Source: Paenibacillus sp. G2S3
Lineage (GTDB): Bacteria > Bacillota > Bacilli > Paenibacillales > Paenibacillaceae
Assembly (NCBI RefSeq): GCF_030123105.1
Contig: NZ_CP126095.1
Span: forward strand, 5,332,001-5,396,000
DNA length: 64,000 nucleotides
Reading direction: 5' to 3'
How positions within the stretch are numbered: the stretch's first letter is position 1; every line of letters begins with the position of its first letter. The notes beneath the pieces were generated by a model, which made no database searches, had not been told where the DNA came from, and worked only from the letters and a program-made list of their open reading frames with translations. The translations under genes and the position numbers were made by a program. This document shows, in pieces, positions 56,163-64,000 of the stretch.

Positions 56163-57106
56163 GCTGCATCCCTCCTTTTTCTACCCAGCACGCGGATGAT
56201 CAGAATTAATACAAATGATATTACTAGCAAGAGAAATGCCATCATATGTAGCGCATAGTTCCAAGTAGAGTCAAACTCTACGTTGGAGATTTGCATAACG
56301 ATGTTACTAGTCAGCACCGATGCTGGCGTAAATAACGTTTTCGCCAATTGCGGTGTATTACCGATAACCATAACTACAGCCATCGTCTCACCCACAGCAC
56401 GAGTCATACCTAGAATAACCGCAGAGATAATTCCCCGGCTAGCCGCAGGCAGTACTACACGCATGATTACCTGTAAACGGGTAGATCCAAGAGCATATGC
56501 AGCATCCCGATATTTGCGCGGCACAGAAACAATGGCATCATCACTGATTCGGCAAATCGTTGGCAGCACCATTAATGCGAGCACAAGTGCAGCAGCTAAC
56601 AAGCCATCGCCTAAGCTCTCCCCACTAATTCTGCGCAAGAAAGGAAGTAAAACCGTTAAACCTATATATCCGTAAACAATTGAAGGAATACCTACCAATA
56701 AATCTAGCACTGGACGGATAAAAGTCTTCATCCATTTTGGAGCAATCTCTGCACAAAGCACTGCCATCCCTACCGAGATAGGAACTGCGATCAGCAGCGT
56801 TAATGCAGTTAGTGAAAGTGTATTTACAATGAAGGCAGCCGCTCCAAAAGAATCCTCTTCCGGCGTCCAGTTAAAGGAAAAGAAAAAGTCCGCAGGCGAG
56901 AGATGGCCGAACAGAAGCATAGCCGTTTTGCCGATAAATAGAATTACAAGTCCAAGCACGAAGCAAAGCGCAAGAATGCTGAATAAAAAATAAAACTTAA
57001 ACAATTTGTTGCTAAATAAATGTCTACCATGACGTTTAGAGTTAGCGCTAACCTGCGTTACACTCTCTTTTCCCCTAGTTGCCAAGCCGTGGACTGGTGC
57101 CCCCAT
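56159..57106 (-). CDS. pstC: Phosphate ABC transporter permease PstC
   Basis: 315-residue permease with six helices after a ~35-residue basic cytoplasmic N-terminus. The conserved GIPSIVYGYIGLTVLLPFL and the EAA loop ISVPRKYRDAAYALGSTRLQVIMRVVLPAASRGI are present. The ATG at 57106 has AGGAGG at 6 nt; eight earlier in-frame codons are untranslated. It lies between pstS and pstA. Confidence 0.95.
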   Translation of the reverse strand: MGAPVHGLATRGKESVTQVSANSKRHGRHLFSNKLFKFYFLFSILALCFVLGLVILFIGKTAMLLFGHLSPADFFFSFNWTPEEDSFGAAAFIVNTLSLTALTLLIAVPISVGMAVLCAEIAPKWMKTFIRPVLDLLVGIPSIVYGYIGLTVLLPFLRRISGESLGDGLLAAALVLALMVLPTICRISDDAIVSVPRKYRDAAYALGSTRLQVIMRVVLPAASRGIISAVILGMTRAVGETMAVVMVIGNTPQLAKTLFTPASVLTSNIVMQISNVEFDSTWNYALHMMAFLLLVISFVLILIIRVLGRKRRDAA

Positions 57107-57188
57107 ACTTTCCCTCCTGTAAGCGGCCACCCCCGCATCAAGATCGGAGCTGGCCGCTGTTACCGTTCAATATGATCTTTAGATGTTA

Positions 57189-58049
57189 TTAGCCATTCAT
57201 TGCTGCGATCGGAATAAATTTAAGCTTTTTCAGGGAACCTTGTTGGAACTTCTTGCTTTGTACGTATTCGATAAATTCTTTTGTAGCGCCAGTAGGTTGG
57301 CCTTTAGTCATGTAGTAGCCATAAGCCCAGATCTTATAAGATCCATTGATTACATTGTCTGTAGTAGCTGCTACACCGTTGTGTTTAACAGCTTTTACGT
57401 CGCCACTTACATATACAAGGTCGATATAACCGATAGAGTTAGGAGTTGTTCCTACGGCAGTCTTCATGTCACCGGATGAACCTGTTTCTTTGTAGTTCTT
57501 AGCTTTTTTAACGATATCTCCGCCATCCAAAGCTTTAGCTTGATAGTTAACGCGTGTACCGGAACCGAAAGAGCGAGTGATAACCACGATGTCAGCATCT
57601 GCACCGCCTACTTCTTTCCAGTTCGTGATTTTACCTGCGAAAATACCTTTAAGCTGTTCTGTTGTAAGGTTATCTACACCAACATTTTTGTTAACGATTG
57701 TAGCAAAAGGAATAACAGCTACTTTGTTTGCTACTTGACCGTCAAAAGCTTTGAAGCCTGGTACGTCGATGCTAGCATCCCAGTCGCAAGCGCCGATATC
57801 GGCGATGCCTTTTTTAACAGCTTGAGGTCCAGTTACAGAACCTTTACCTGATGCTGCGATTTTTACTTTAGGGTGCAGCTTTTGGAATTCTTTTGCCGCT
57901 TGAAGCGTCAATGGAAGAAGTGCGGTTGAACCGTTAACTGTGATTTTACCTTTTAGTGAATCGGCTGCTGCTGCAACCCCTGCGAAAGATGCGGTTACCG
58001 CAATTACAGCCGTTAGAGCCGTTACTGTTAGCTTTTTGAAAATCTTCAT
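57189..58049 (-). CDS. pstS: Phosphate-binding protein PstS
   Basis: 286-residue extracellular phosphate receptor. A signal peptide (MKIFKKLTVTALTAVIAVTASFAGVAAAA) is followed by the binding-protein fold: ITVNGSTALLPL, ASGKGSVTGPQAVKKGIADIGACDWD, ITRSFGSGTRVNY (phosphate contacts). There is no lipobox cysteine, unlike most Firmicute PstS, so it may be released or held some other way. The ATG has GAGGAGA upstream. Confidence 0.93.
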   Translation of the reverse strand: MKIFKKLTVTALTAVIAVTASFAGVAAAADSLKGKITVNGSTALLPLTLQAAKEFQKLHPKVKIAASGKGSVTGPQAVKKGIADIGACDWDASIDVPGFKAFDGQVANKVAVIPFATIVNKNVGVDNLTTEQLKGIFAGKITNWKEVGGADADIVVITRSFGSGTRVNYQAKALDGGDIVKKAKNYKETGSSGDMKTAVGTTPNSIGYIDLVYVSGDVKAVKHNGVAATTDNVINGSYKIWAYGYYMTKGQPTGATKEFIEYVQSKKFQQGSLKKLKFIPIAAMNG

Positions 58050-58104
58050 TTGTATTATTTCTCCTCTCGGCTCTACGCCGTTAAAATATGATTAGGGATA
58101 TTTA

Positions 58105-59541
58105 TTATTTCGACAGTTGCAATGCTTTACCGCCTTGAACCACCCATACACCGCCGTCACTTACGATAGCAAGCTTACTTCCATCATTCGAAACAGCTAC
58201 TTCAGATACATCTTCAGTGGAGCGGAACAGCTCAGTCTTAGCTCCATTGTTATCAATGGAATAGACTACTGTGCTTCCATCTGCCGCTGAACCTGCTACA
58301 ACCAGGCCGTTCTTAACGCCAGTAGACCAAGTTACTTCAACATCAAGTGCAATGTTGCTGCTTTTTCCGTCTGCTTTTACAACCTTCAATGTGTTAGCTG
58401 CATTCCCCTCAGCATCTGCACTCAGGTATACAACGCTACCATCCGCTGAAATTTCAGGGTACAGCTTGTTATCTGGTGTAGTTGTCAGCGCAGCTGGTTT
58501 AGCATCCTTTGTAGCCAGGTCAAGCTTGTAAAGCTGCTCTCCAGCTGAGCTGAAGTCTACAGTAAGAGAATCTTCTGTGCTGTCCGCATCGTTTTTAGCA
58601 ACACCCGTCAAGTTAACGATATAAACGGCGCTCTTTTCATCAGCAGAAATGCGCAGTTCGGATTTATTTTCTACTTTGTCTGCCAACACGGTTTTAACTT
58701 CACCAGTGTCTACAGCGATTTTTGCGATTTTCTCTTGCTTGTCACCTTGGATGAAGTAAATACTTTTACCATCGTTAGACCAAACCAGATCTGTTTTTAC
58801 ACTATTGTCCGTACCCAGTTTCTTAGTAGCTCCGCTAGACAGGTTAATCAGGTTCAACAAACCAGTCTCATCATTGAAAGCTCCCCACTGCCCATCCGGC
58901 GATACTGCAAAATCTACTGCACTGTCATTTGATGAAAATACTTCGTAGTTACCTGGCTCTGTGCTGAACTTGATTAGTTGAGCAGATTCAGCATCACTTT
59001 TATTCGCAATCAGACTTCCAGCTGCTGTCCAGTGCAAAGTATCAAACAATCCTTCAGGACGAGCAAAGCTTAGAATCGTGCTAGCATCAGCATCCAGTTC
59101 TCCACCTAATGCATAAACTAACTTAGTAAGCTCCACATAGGTTTTACCGTTATAAAATACTGGAGCAACTGTGAACGTCTCGGAATTACCATCTACTTGA
59201 TAGCTCTTCGAGCCTGTTTTGAGTTGGACATTATGTAATCCTTTGCTGTCATTAAGTTCAAACCCGCCAGCTCCAAGTACTAACTTAGCTCCAATTTCAC
59301 CAGCTACCTGATTCAGCGAGTACAGCTTGTAACCACTGCTATTAATGGTGTTAAACACAATCGGCGTACCATTTACATTCCAAGTAGCTGTACCTTCTTT
59401 AACTGCTGTTTTTGCAGCGGTTTGATTGGTAGCCACAGATTTTACATTACTGCCGATGCTAGCTGCAGATACACTCCCAACGCCTACTGTTGCAAGAAGT
59501 GCTGAAGCCAACGTTGCGCTAATCCATTTACTGTTTTTCAA
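58105..59541 (-). CDS. Secreted protein: copper-amine-oxidase N-like domain plus beta-propeller-like repeats
   Basis: 478 residues. A signal peptide (cleavage near VSA-AS, ~28) is followed by a copper-amine-oxidase N-like domain (~50-160, with FYNGKTYVELTKLVYALGGELDADA). Then come TolB/WD40-like propeller repeats such as VDFAVSPDGQWGAFNDETG, DLVWSNDGKSIYFIQGD, LRISADEKSAVYIV and EVAVSNDGSKLAIVSDGG. The start is TTG with AAGGGTGA at 7 nt. It lies 55 nt before pstS behind a possible Pho box, so it may be part of the phosphate-starvation response. The role is unknown. Confidence 0.8.
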   Translation of the reverse strand: MKNSKWISATLASALLATVGVGSVSAASIGSNVKSVATNQTAAKTAVKEGTATWNVNGTPIVFNTINSSGYKLYSLNQVAGEIGAKLVLGAGGFELNDSKGLHNVQLKTGSKSYQVDGNSETFTVAPVFYNGKTYVELTKLVYALGGELDADASTILSFARPEGLFDTLHWTAAGSLIANKSDAESAQLIKFSTEPGNYEVFSSNDSAVDFAVSPDGQWGAFNDETGLLNLINLSSGATKKLGTDNSVKTDLVWSNDGKSIYFIQGDKQEKIAKIAVDTGEVKTVLADKVENKSELRISADEKSAVYIVNLTGVAKNDADSTEDSLTVDFSSAGEQLYKLDLATKDAKPAALTTTPDNKLYPEISADGSVVYLSADAEGNAANTLKVVKADGKSSNIALDVEVTWSTGVKNGLVVAGSAADGSTVVYSIDNNGAKTELFRSTEDVSEVAVSNDGSKLAIVSDGGVWVVQGGKALQLSK

Positions 59542-59571
59542 TTAGATTCACCCTTTTCGTATAGGTAACTG

Positions 59572-59633
59572 CTAATGTCATTTTCGTCTACAATTGTCAA
59601 CTCTGTTGCAGAGGAATGTTATGGAAATATTAA
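59572..59633 (-). promoter_or_regulatory. Candidate PhoP box and promoter upstream of the pst operon
   Basis: On the minus strand the hexamers TTAATA, ATAACA, CTGCAA and TTGACA start exactly 11 nt apart (59633, 59622, 59611, 59600), close to the TT(A/T/C)A(C/T)A direct repeats bound by PhoP in Bacillus; three fit well, one poorly. A weak -10 (CATTAG, 59577-59572) follows the TTGACA at 17 nt. Confidence 0.45.
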
Positions 59634-59713
59634 CTATAATTATTTTTTTGAAAAAGTAGGTATATTAGCGTACTAGACTGCTAAATTCAGATAAACCAAA
59701 TGGACTAGACACG

Positions 59714-59775
59714 AAAAAGCCTCATGGGGGATTGCTCTGCGATGTGCAGTAGCCTTTACTCCATGAGGCTTTTTG
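59714..59775. terminator. Bidirectional-type terminator after uxuB
   Basis: AAAAAGCCTCATGG pairs perfectly with CCATGAGGCTTTTT around a ~33-nt loop, with T runs on both strands. It ends the uxu operon. Confidence 0.85.
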
Positions 59776-59785
59776 TAAATGTGAT

Positions 59786-61408
59786 CTACACTAACTCTTC
59801 ATTTAAATGTTTTTCCAACGTTCTCCGTACAGCTCCTGGGCCTTTCAGCATCTCATAGAAGTAACCTTCAATCTTGCTACCCAGACCGATTTCATATAAA
59901 GGTACTCCAAAAATCTTCTCATTTTCTAGAATTCTATGCACATTAGAGGTCGAATCCCCTAAAGTCACTCCCTGCAGATGCGATTGAAGCGACTCCATTA
60001 ACGGATCGGGACTTAGCTCAAATGAATTCCCTTCGTCATCCACTCCGATCAAATAGCGGCACCAAGCAGCAATTGCTAATGGAATCGCCGTTAATTCAGC
60101 TGGATTTAGATCCTCGCGTTGTACATACGACTTGATCGTTTCCCCATAACGAATGCCTACCTTCTGGGACGTATCTGTTGCAATTCGCTGCGGGGTGTCC
60201 GGAATAAATGGATTCGTGAGTCGCTCTTGCAGCACTTCATCCAAGAACTGCTGAGGACGTAGAATGATAGGATCTACAACTACAGGCAATCCTTCCTTGT
60301 ATCCAATCCGCTCGACTAATGTTCGTAGTGTCTGATCCTGCATCTCATCCGAAATCTGCGTGTACCCTAGTAGACAGCCAGTAACCGCTAATGCAGTATG
60401 CAAGGGGTTTAGACAGGTGGTAACTTTCATCGTTTCTACCCTGTTCACGGTCTCACGATCTGTAAATATAATGCCGACTTCTTCTAATAAAGGTCGCCCA
60501 TTCGTAAACTTATCCTCAATGACCAGATATTCACTAACTTCTGCGTTAACAAAAGGTGCGGTATAAGCGTTTCTCGAGGTAATAAGTATATCCATGCCCC
60601 CAATCCCTTGCTCCTGTAAAGCATTACGTACTACCTCGGATGGACGTGGTGTGATTTTATCGATCATCGACAAGGGGAATGTTATGCGACTCTCGTCTTC
60701 GAGGTACGCAACAAAACCTTCCTCCACAACCCCTTTCGTAGCCCACGCCTTGGCGATTGTAATCACGCTATTTTTCAGCATATCCCCATTGTGCGAACAG
60801 TTATCCATACTAACAAAAGTCATCGGATACTGACCTTTAAGATATCGACGGTAAACAAGAGAAGTGATAACACTCATACTGTGGGAAGGCTGCTCTGGCC
60901 CTTGCTCCATATCATTCTTCACGATATCAAGGTACATTCCATTAGGACCCGTCAAGGTATAACCTTTCTCTGTAATGGTGAAGCTGGCCATTTGCAGGCT
61001 CGGGTTTTCAAAAATTTCAACTAAACGGCAGTAATCTTCCGCTCGGTTCTTGTTTGCCAGAATAGCTTCGGTAATACTGCTAATGACCTTTTTCGTAAAC
61101 TCGCCACTCGCATTCATTAGCACGAGAAGTGTTAAATGATCATGCGGTTTATAAATCTTGTCAATCAGCTCGTAGTCAGAGGAGGTGGCGGCGATAATAC
61201 CAGTATCTACTTTTCCAAGCTCCAACAGCTTCTGGTGAGCATTCGCAACAAATCCTCGAAAAATATTACCCGCTCCAAAATGAACCCATTCCGGCCTAAC
61301 GCGCGTATTCTCCGCCACCTGCTCATAATCAAACTGAGGAAGCTCCACGTCAGCGTCCTTCCACGCCTCTGCACATGATTGAATACTCTCTCTTGTCAGA
61401 AGCAGCAT
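59786..61408 (-). CDS. uxuB: D-fructuronate reductase (mannitol dehydrogenase family)
   Basis: 540-residue NAD-dependent polyol dehydrogenase of the mannitol dehydrogenase family: VHFGAGNIFRGF for cofactor binding, SMDNCSHNGDMLKNSV, and VTTCLNPLHTALAVTGCLLGY with the catalytic region. It should interconvert D-fructuronate and D-mannonate. The adjacent uxuA (same direction, next base after the stop) supports UxuB rather than tagaturonate reductase UxaB, to which it is also related. Confidence 0.88.
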   Translation of the reverse strand: MLLLTRESIQSCAEAWKDADVELPQFDYEQVAENTRVRPEWVHFGAGNIFRGFVANAHQKLLELGKVDTGIIAATSSDYELIDKIYKPHDHLTLLVLMNASGEFTKKVISSITEAILANKNRAEDYCRLVEIFENPSLQMASFTITEKGYTLTGPNGMYLDIVKNDMEQGPEQPSHSMSVITSLVYRRYLKGQYPMTFVSMDNCSHNGDMLKNSVITIAKAWATKGVVEEGFVAYLEDESRITFPLSMIDKITPRPSEVVRNALQEQGIGGMDILITSRNAYTAPFVNAEVSEYLVIEDKFTNGRPLLEEVGIIFTDRETVNRVETMKVTTCLNPLHTALAVTGCLLGYTQISDEMQDQTLRTLVERIGYKEGLPVVVDPIILRPQQFLDEVLQERLTNPFIPDTPQRIATDTSQKVGIRYGETIKSYVQREDLNPAELTAIPLAIAAWCRYLIGVDDEGNSFELSPDPLMESLQSHLQGVTLGDSTSNVHRILENEKIFGVPLYEIGLGSKIEGYFYEMLKGPGAVRRTLEKHLNEELV

Positions 61409-62485
61409 TCACTTCACCCCTATCGTATTATCGAGACTGTCCCATACACCAAGTAAATACATGATCCCCATTGCTCTATCGTACAGTCCGTATCCAGGGC
61501 GGCAATTCTTCTCTTCACCCCACAAATGACGACCATGATCTGGACGCACATACCCCGTATATCCATTCTCATGATACGCTTTAACAACCTCTGCCACATC
61601 CACACTGCCATCCCGTCCACGATGAGACACCTCAATAAAATCACCGTTCTCAAAGACCTTAACATTTCGAATGTGAGCAAAATGAATACGATTACAGAAT
61701 TCCCGAATCATAGCCGGCAGATCGTTCTTCGGATTCGTACCGAGCGACCCAGTGCAGAAGGTTAATCCATTATAAGGACTATCTACTGCGTCAAGTAGAC
61801 GACGAATCGTATCGCGGCTGCGGACAATGCGGGGCAAGCCAAAGATCGGCCAAGCAGGATCATCGGGATGAATAGCCATTTTGATATCGACTTCTTCACA
61901 GACAGGAATAATGCGCTTCAGAAAATAGACCAAGTTCTCGAAAAGCTTCTCTTCCGTTACGTCTGCATAAGCGGCAAATAGCTCATCGAGCTTCGCAAGA
62001 CGCTCCGGCTCCCAGCCAGGCATCGTGAATTCGCCGGCCCCCTCGAGAATACGATTCACCATGTCGCGCGGGTTCTCATTAATGGCCGCATTTTCATAAA
62101 AAAGAGCATTCGAGCCATCTGGCAATTCCTTGTACAGCTCCGTCCGAGTCCAGTCAAAGATCGGCATGAAATTGTAACAGATCACTTTAGTACCGACCTT
62201 GGCTAGCTTCCGTATGGTGTCTATGTAAATATCGATATATTTATCACGCGTCGGGAGTCCAATCTTGATATCATCATGGACGTTCACACTCTCTACTACG
62301 GCAGTGCTAAACCCTTTGCTCGTAATTTGATCCGCAACCTTTTGAATGTCATCCATTTCCCACACTTCGCCCGCTACCTTATGATGTAGTGACCAGACAA
62401 TGCCCATTACCCCCGGAATTTGCCGGATATGATCAAGCGTAATGTTGTCATTGCCTTCCCCATACCATCTCCATGTCATGTTCAT
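61409..62485 (-). CDS. uxuA: Mannonate dehydratase
   Basis: UxuA dehydrates D-mannonate to 2-keto-3-deoxygluconate. The 358-residue protein has the family start MTWRWYGEGNDNITLDHIRQIPGVMGIVWSLH and the metal-site regions MAIHPDDPAW, FCTGSLGTNPKND and VRPDHGRHLWGEE. The first gene of the uxuA-uxuB operon, with an operator at 62521-62534 about 35 nt before its start. Confidence 0.96.
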   Translation of the reverse strand: MNMTWRWYGEGNDNITLDHIRQIPGVMGIVWSLHHKVAGEVWEMDDIQKVADQITSKGFSTAVVESVNVHDDIKIGLPTRDKYIDIYIDTIRKLAKVGTKVICYNFMPIFDWTRTELYKELPDGSNALFYENAAINENPRDMVNRILEGAGEFTMPGWEPERLAKLDELFAAYADVTEEKLFENLVYFLKRIIPVCEEVDIKMAIHPDDPAWPIFGLPRIVRSRDTIRRLLDAVDSPYNGLTFCTGSLGTNPKNDLPAMIREFCNRIHFAHIRNVKVFENGDFIEVSHRGRDGSVDVAEVVKAYHENGYTGYVRPDHGRHLWGEEKNCRPGYGLYDRAMGIMYLLGVWDSLDNTIGVK

Positions 62486-62520
62486 CTAGATAAAACCTCC
62501 TATAATTTCATATGTCGAGA

Positions 62521-62534
62521 TCTTGTATACAAGA
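62521..62534. promoter_or_regulatory. Operator palindrome 1 (uxuA side)
   Basis: TCTTGTATACAAGA, a perfect 14-bp palindrome, lies between the uxuA -10 and its start codon. An identical site lies 80 bp away; both fit a GntR/FCD dimer site. Confidence 0.85.
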
Positions 62535-62546
62535 TAATATACTCAA

Positions 62547-62576
62547 ATATTAGATTTAAATAATACCTTTTGTCAA
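62547..62576 (-). promoter_or_regulatory. Sigma-A promoter of uxuA-uxuB
   Basis: On the minus strand TTGACA (62576-62571) and TAATAT (62552-62547) are 18 nt apart. Its -35 overlaps that of the divergent regulator promoter. Confidence 0.65.
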
Positions 62577-62598
62577 TGACATGAAATCATTAATTATT
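62570..62598 (+). promoter_or_regulatory. Promoter of the GntR-type regulator
   Basis: TTGTCA (62570-62575) and ATTATT (62593-62598) are 17 nt apart, just upstream of operator 2. Confidence 0.5.
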
Positions 62599-62600
62599 AA

Positions 62601-62614
62601 TCTTGTATACAAGA
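62601..62614. promoter_or_regulatory. Operator palindrome 2 (regulator side)
   Basis: A second perfect TCTTGTATACAAGA, directly after the regulator's -10. It would allow autorepression. Confidence 0.85.
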
Positions 62615-62707
62615 TTAAAAGATTATATAATGAAATCACTATCTTATATCAGGATCCCGTTTCAGATATCCGCATTACAAAATCAATGGCAATGGAGACG
62701 TAACCTC

Positions 62708-63361
62708 ATGTCCACCAAAAATGATATTTTGAACCTATTAAAGCACGAAATTCTTAACCTAACGCTAAAGCCTGGAACCATTCTAAGTGAGACCGTGTTA
62801 TCCGAACGGTTTCAGATATCCAGAACACCTTTGCGCGATGTACTAAAGCAGCTATCCCTCGAGTCCTATATTGATGTGTATCCGAAGAAAGGGAATCTTG
62901 TTTCATACATTGATTTGGAATCTGTCGAGCAAATGATCTATTTAAGAAGTGTTTTGGAAAAAGACATTATCAAAGGTCTATGCGGCAGCCTTACTCTTAA
63001 AGGAATTATAGAACTTAAGAAGAACCTAGACGAGCAAAAAAATGCCATACATCAAGAACATGCCATTGAGCACTTTTTTGCTTTGGATGACGCCTATCAT
63101 AAGACGCTATTCACCTTAGCAGGACATGAATTTTTGTGGGAGCAAATTAAGTTCTCCCATGTGCATTATGAAAGATATCGACGCTTGCATACCCTAAAGC
63201 AAGAAAAGCTGGAGAAAATTTTGAGCGAGCATCACATGATCCTGGATTGTATGACAAACCATGAACCAGACAAAGTAGATGAGCTAGTCCAGCATCATTT
63301 GCGTGAAGACATGAGCTCCTTATACCTATTGGAGAATTTTGCAGATTATATTAAAGCGTAA
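62708..63361 (+). CDS. GntR-family regulator with FCD domain, probable repressor of uxuAB
   Basis: 217 residues. The N-terminal winged helix contains LKPGTILSETVLSERFQISRTPLRDVLKQLSLESYI, the GntR signature. The C-terminal FCD ligand domain has metal/effector residues in FALDDAYHKTLF, the HVHYERYR stretch, EHHMILDCM and HHLREDM. The frame is open from 62603, but the ATG at 62708 with GGAG at 10 nt fits the family start. It is divergent from uxuA, and operators lie between; fructuronate or mannonate is a likely effector. Confidence 0.88.
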   Translation: MSTKNDILNLLKHEILNLTLKPGTILSETVLSERFQISRTPLRDVLKQLSLESYIDVYPKKGNLVSYIDLESVEQMIYLRSVLEKDIIKGLCGSLTLKGIIELKKNLDEQKNAIHQEHAIEHFFALDDAYHKTLFTLAGHEFLWEQIKFSHVHYERYRRLHTLKQEKLEKILSEHHMILDCMTNHEPDKVDELVQHHLREDMSSLYLLENFADYIKA

Positions 63362-63364
63362 TAC

Positions 63365-63630
63365 GCGAAGAGGCTGTCCTACAGTAGAAAGATTTGTCCA
63401 ACTTGGCATATCTATGTGTCTTCGGTCTCGTTATTTTTGTTGAAACTTCCCCCTCTAAAACAGCGGAGAGGACGGACTGATTGTGGAAAAGCGATAGCGT
63501 TCGCCTTGGTCTCCGGATTTTTACCACGTAGGGAAAATAAATTAAATCTGGAGACCACAGCGATTGGAACAACGGTCCGTTCGCGGAGCGTCCATATAAA
63601 AAGCAATAGTTGCTCCTACGTAAACACAAA
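63365..63630. other. Structured intergenic segment, possible repeat element
   Basis: No gene is supported. GGTCTCCGGATTT and AAATCTGGAGACC (about 63510-63562) are near-perfect inverted arms, and other GC-rich inverted words occur. Frames on the minus strand (up to 92 codons) lack a ribosome binding site. Its composition differs from the flanking genes. Confidence 0.5.
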
Positions 63631-63685
63631 AAGACCGCCTCAAGCAGCCATTTTTATGGCTTTTGGGACGGTCTCTTTTTTTTCA
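63628..63685. terminator. Bidirectional terminator between the regulator and the alcohol dehydrogenase
   Basis: AAGACCG...CGGTCTC outer arms enclose GCCATTTTTATGGC, with eight T residues after it on the plus strand and TTTTTG on the minus strand. Confidence 0.85.
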
Positions 63686-63694
63686 TAACGCTCA

Positions 63695-64000
63695 TTAAGG
63701 CATATTCGGATAAATCATTACCTTAATGCTGGTATCTTTCTCTTTACGTGCTACTTCAAGAGCTGCTTGAGTATCTGTAAGCGCAAAGCGATGCGATACT
63801 ATTTTCTCAATATCTAATGAAGAATGCTGCAACGCTTGGATCGCAGCCGGATAGGTATTCGCATAACGAAAAACACCATAAGCATCAATCTCACCATCGA
63901 TAAATTGTCCCATATCCATCGGAATAACACTATCAGCTGGTAAACCGACAAATACAATTCTCCCACCACGGCGAACCAACTTAATGGTATCCGCCATCGC
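63695..64000 (-). CDS. Zinc-dependent alcohol (sorbitol-type) dehydrogenase, C-terminal part
   Basis: Only the last ~102 codons lie in the window; the frame continues past 64000, so the Met at 63997 is internal. The fragment LVRRGGRIVFVGLP is the end of the Rossmann fold, and AYGVFRYANTYPAAIQAL is typical of sorbitol/xylitol-type medium-chain dehydrogenases. It converges on the regulator and may belong to a sugar-acid or polyol pathway, but this cannot be told from the fragment. Confidence 0.85.
   Translation of the reverse strand, partial: AMADTIKLVRRGGRIVFVGLPADSVIPMDMGQFIDGEIDAYGVFRYANTYPAAIQALQHSSLDIEKIVSHRFALTDTQAALEVARKEKDTSIKVMIYPNMP

Noticed and set aside
63351..63629. 92- and 64-codon minus-strand frames after the regulator
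   Set aside because: Two frames overlap the same inverted repeats and have no ribosome binding site; more likely a non-coding repeat.

Overview
The window comes from a spore-forming, low-to-mid-GC Firmicute, almost certainly Paenibacillus or a close relative. The evidence is the heme/spoVID/valS/folC block and the tig/clpX/lonB/lonA/engB block in Bacillus-like order, a fused cobA-hemD gene, a T-box leader on valS, and S-layer-homology and copper-amine-oxidase-N-domain secreted proteins, which are typical of Paenibacillus. Nearly all genes lie on the minus strand, so the text follows transcription from high to low coordinates. The plus-strand genes are ddh (152-1138), one tRNA-Arg (54360-54433) and a GntR-type regulator (62708-63361).

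Region by region. 59.7-64 kb: an incomplete zinc alcohol dehydrogenase, a GntR/FCD regulator, and uxuA-uxuB for D-fructuronate/D-mannonate catabolism, with overlapping divergent promoters and two identical operator palindromes. 55.2-59.7 kb: a secreted beta-propeller-like protein followed by pstS-pstC-pstA; no pstB follows. 48.4-54.2 kb: a ysoA-like gene (apparent ATT start), tig, clpP, clpX and ispG. 41.7-48.3 kb: a PD-(D/E)XK nuclease-like gene, lonB, lon and engB. 23-41.6 kb: a capsule/exopolysaccharide locus inserted between engB and hemA, which are neighbours in Bacillus as I recall. It has a PHP phosphatase, an SLH protein, chain-length regulator, tyrosine kinase, WbpM-like dehydratase, two unknown exported proteins, an initiating sugar transferase, an SDR, three glycosyltransferases, Wzy, Wzx, an asparagine-synthase-like protein and a UDP-ManNAc-type dehydrogenase. 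The glycosyltransferase part is markedly AT-rich. 11.7-22.8 kb: hemA, hemX, a siroheme synthase, hemC, cobA-hemD, hemB, hemL, an RluA-family pseudouridine synthase and spoVID. 5.3-11.3 kb: T-box, valS, folC, murC. 1-5.1 kb: two tandem membrane diguanylate cyclases, an orphan glycosyltransferase, and meso-diaminopimelate dehydrogenase.

The most unusual signal is non-coding. Three intergenic loci (11401-11584, 47109-47292, 55005-55187) carry diverged copies of one composite inverted-repeat element. In each, four short AGGGA...TCCCT cores sit at offsets of about 0, 51, 113 and 164 nt; the first two face one way and the last two the other. The geometry is kept although the sequence between cores is not. 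A second, unrelated repeat at 19731-19810 also has a 51-nt period. I do not recognise a described family. Other points worth a look are apparent CTG (ddh) and ATT (ysoA-like) start codons, an extremely G-poor strand at about 47.3-47.6 kb, duplicated UUCG hairpins after the tRNA, and a pst operon without pstB.
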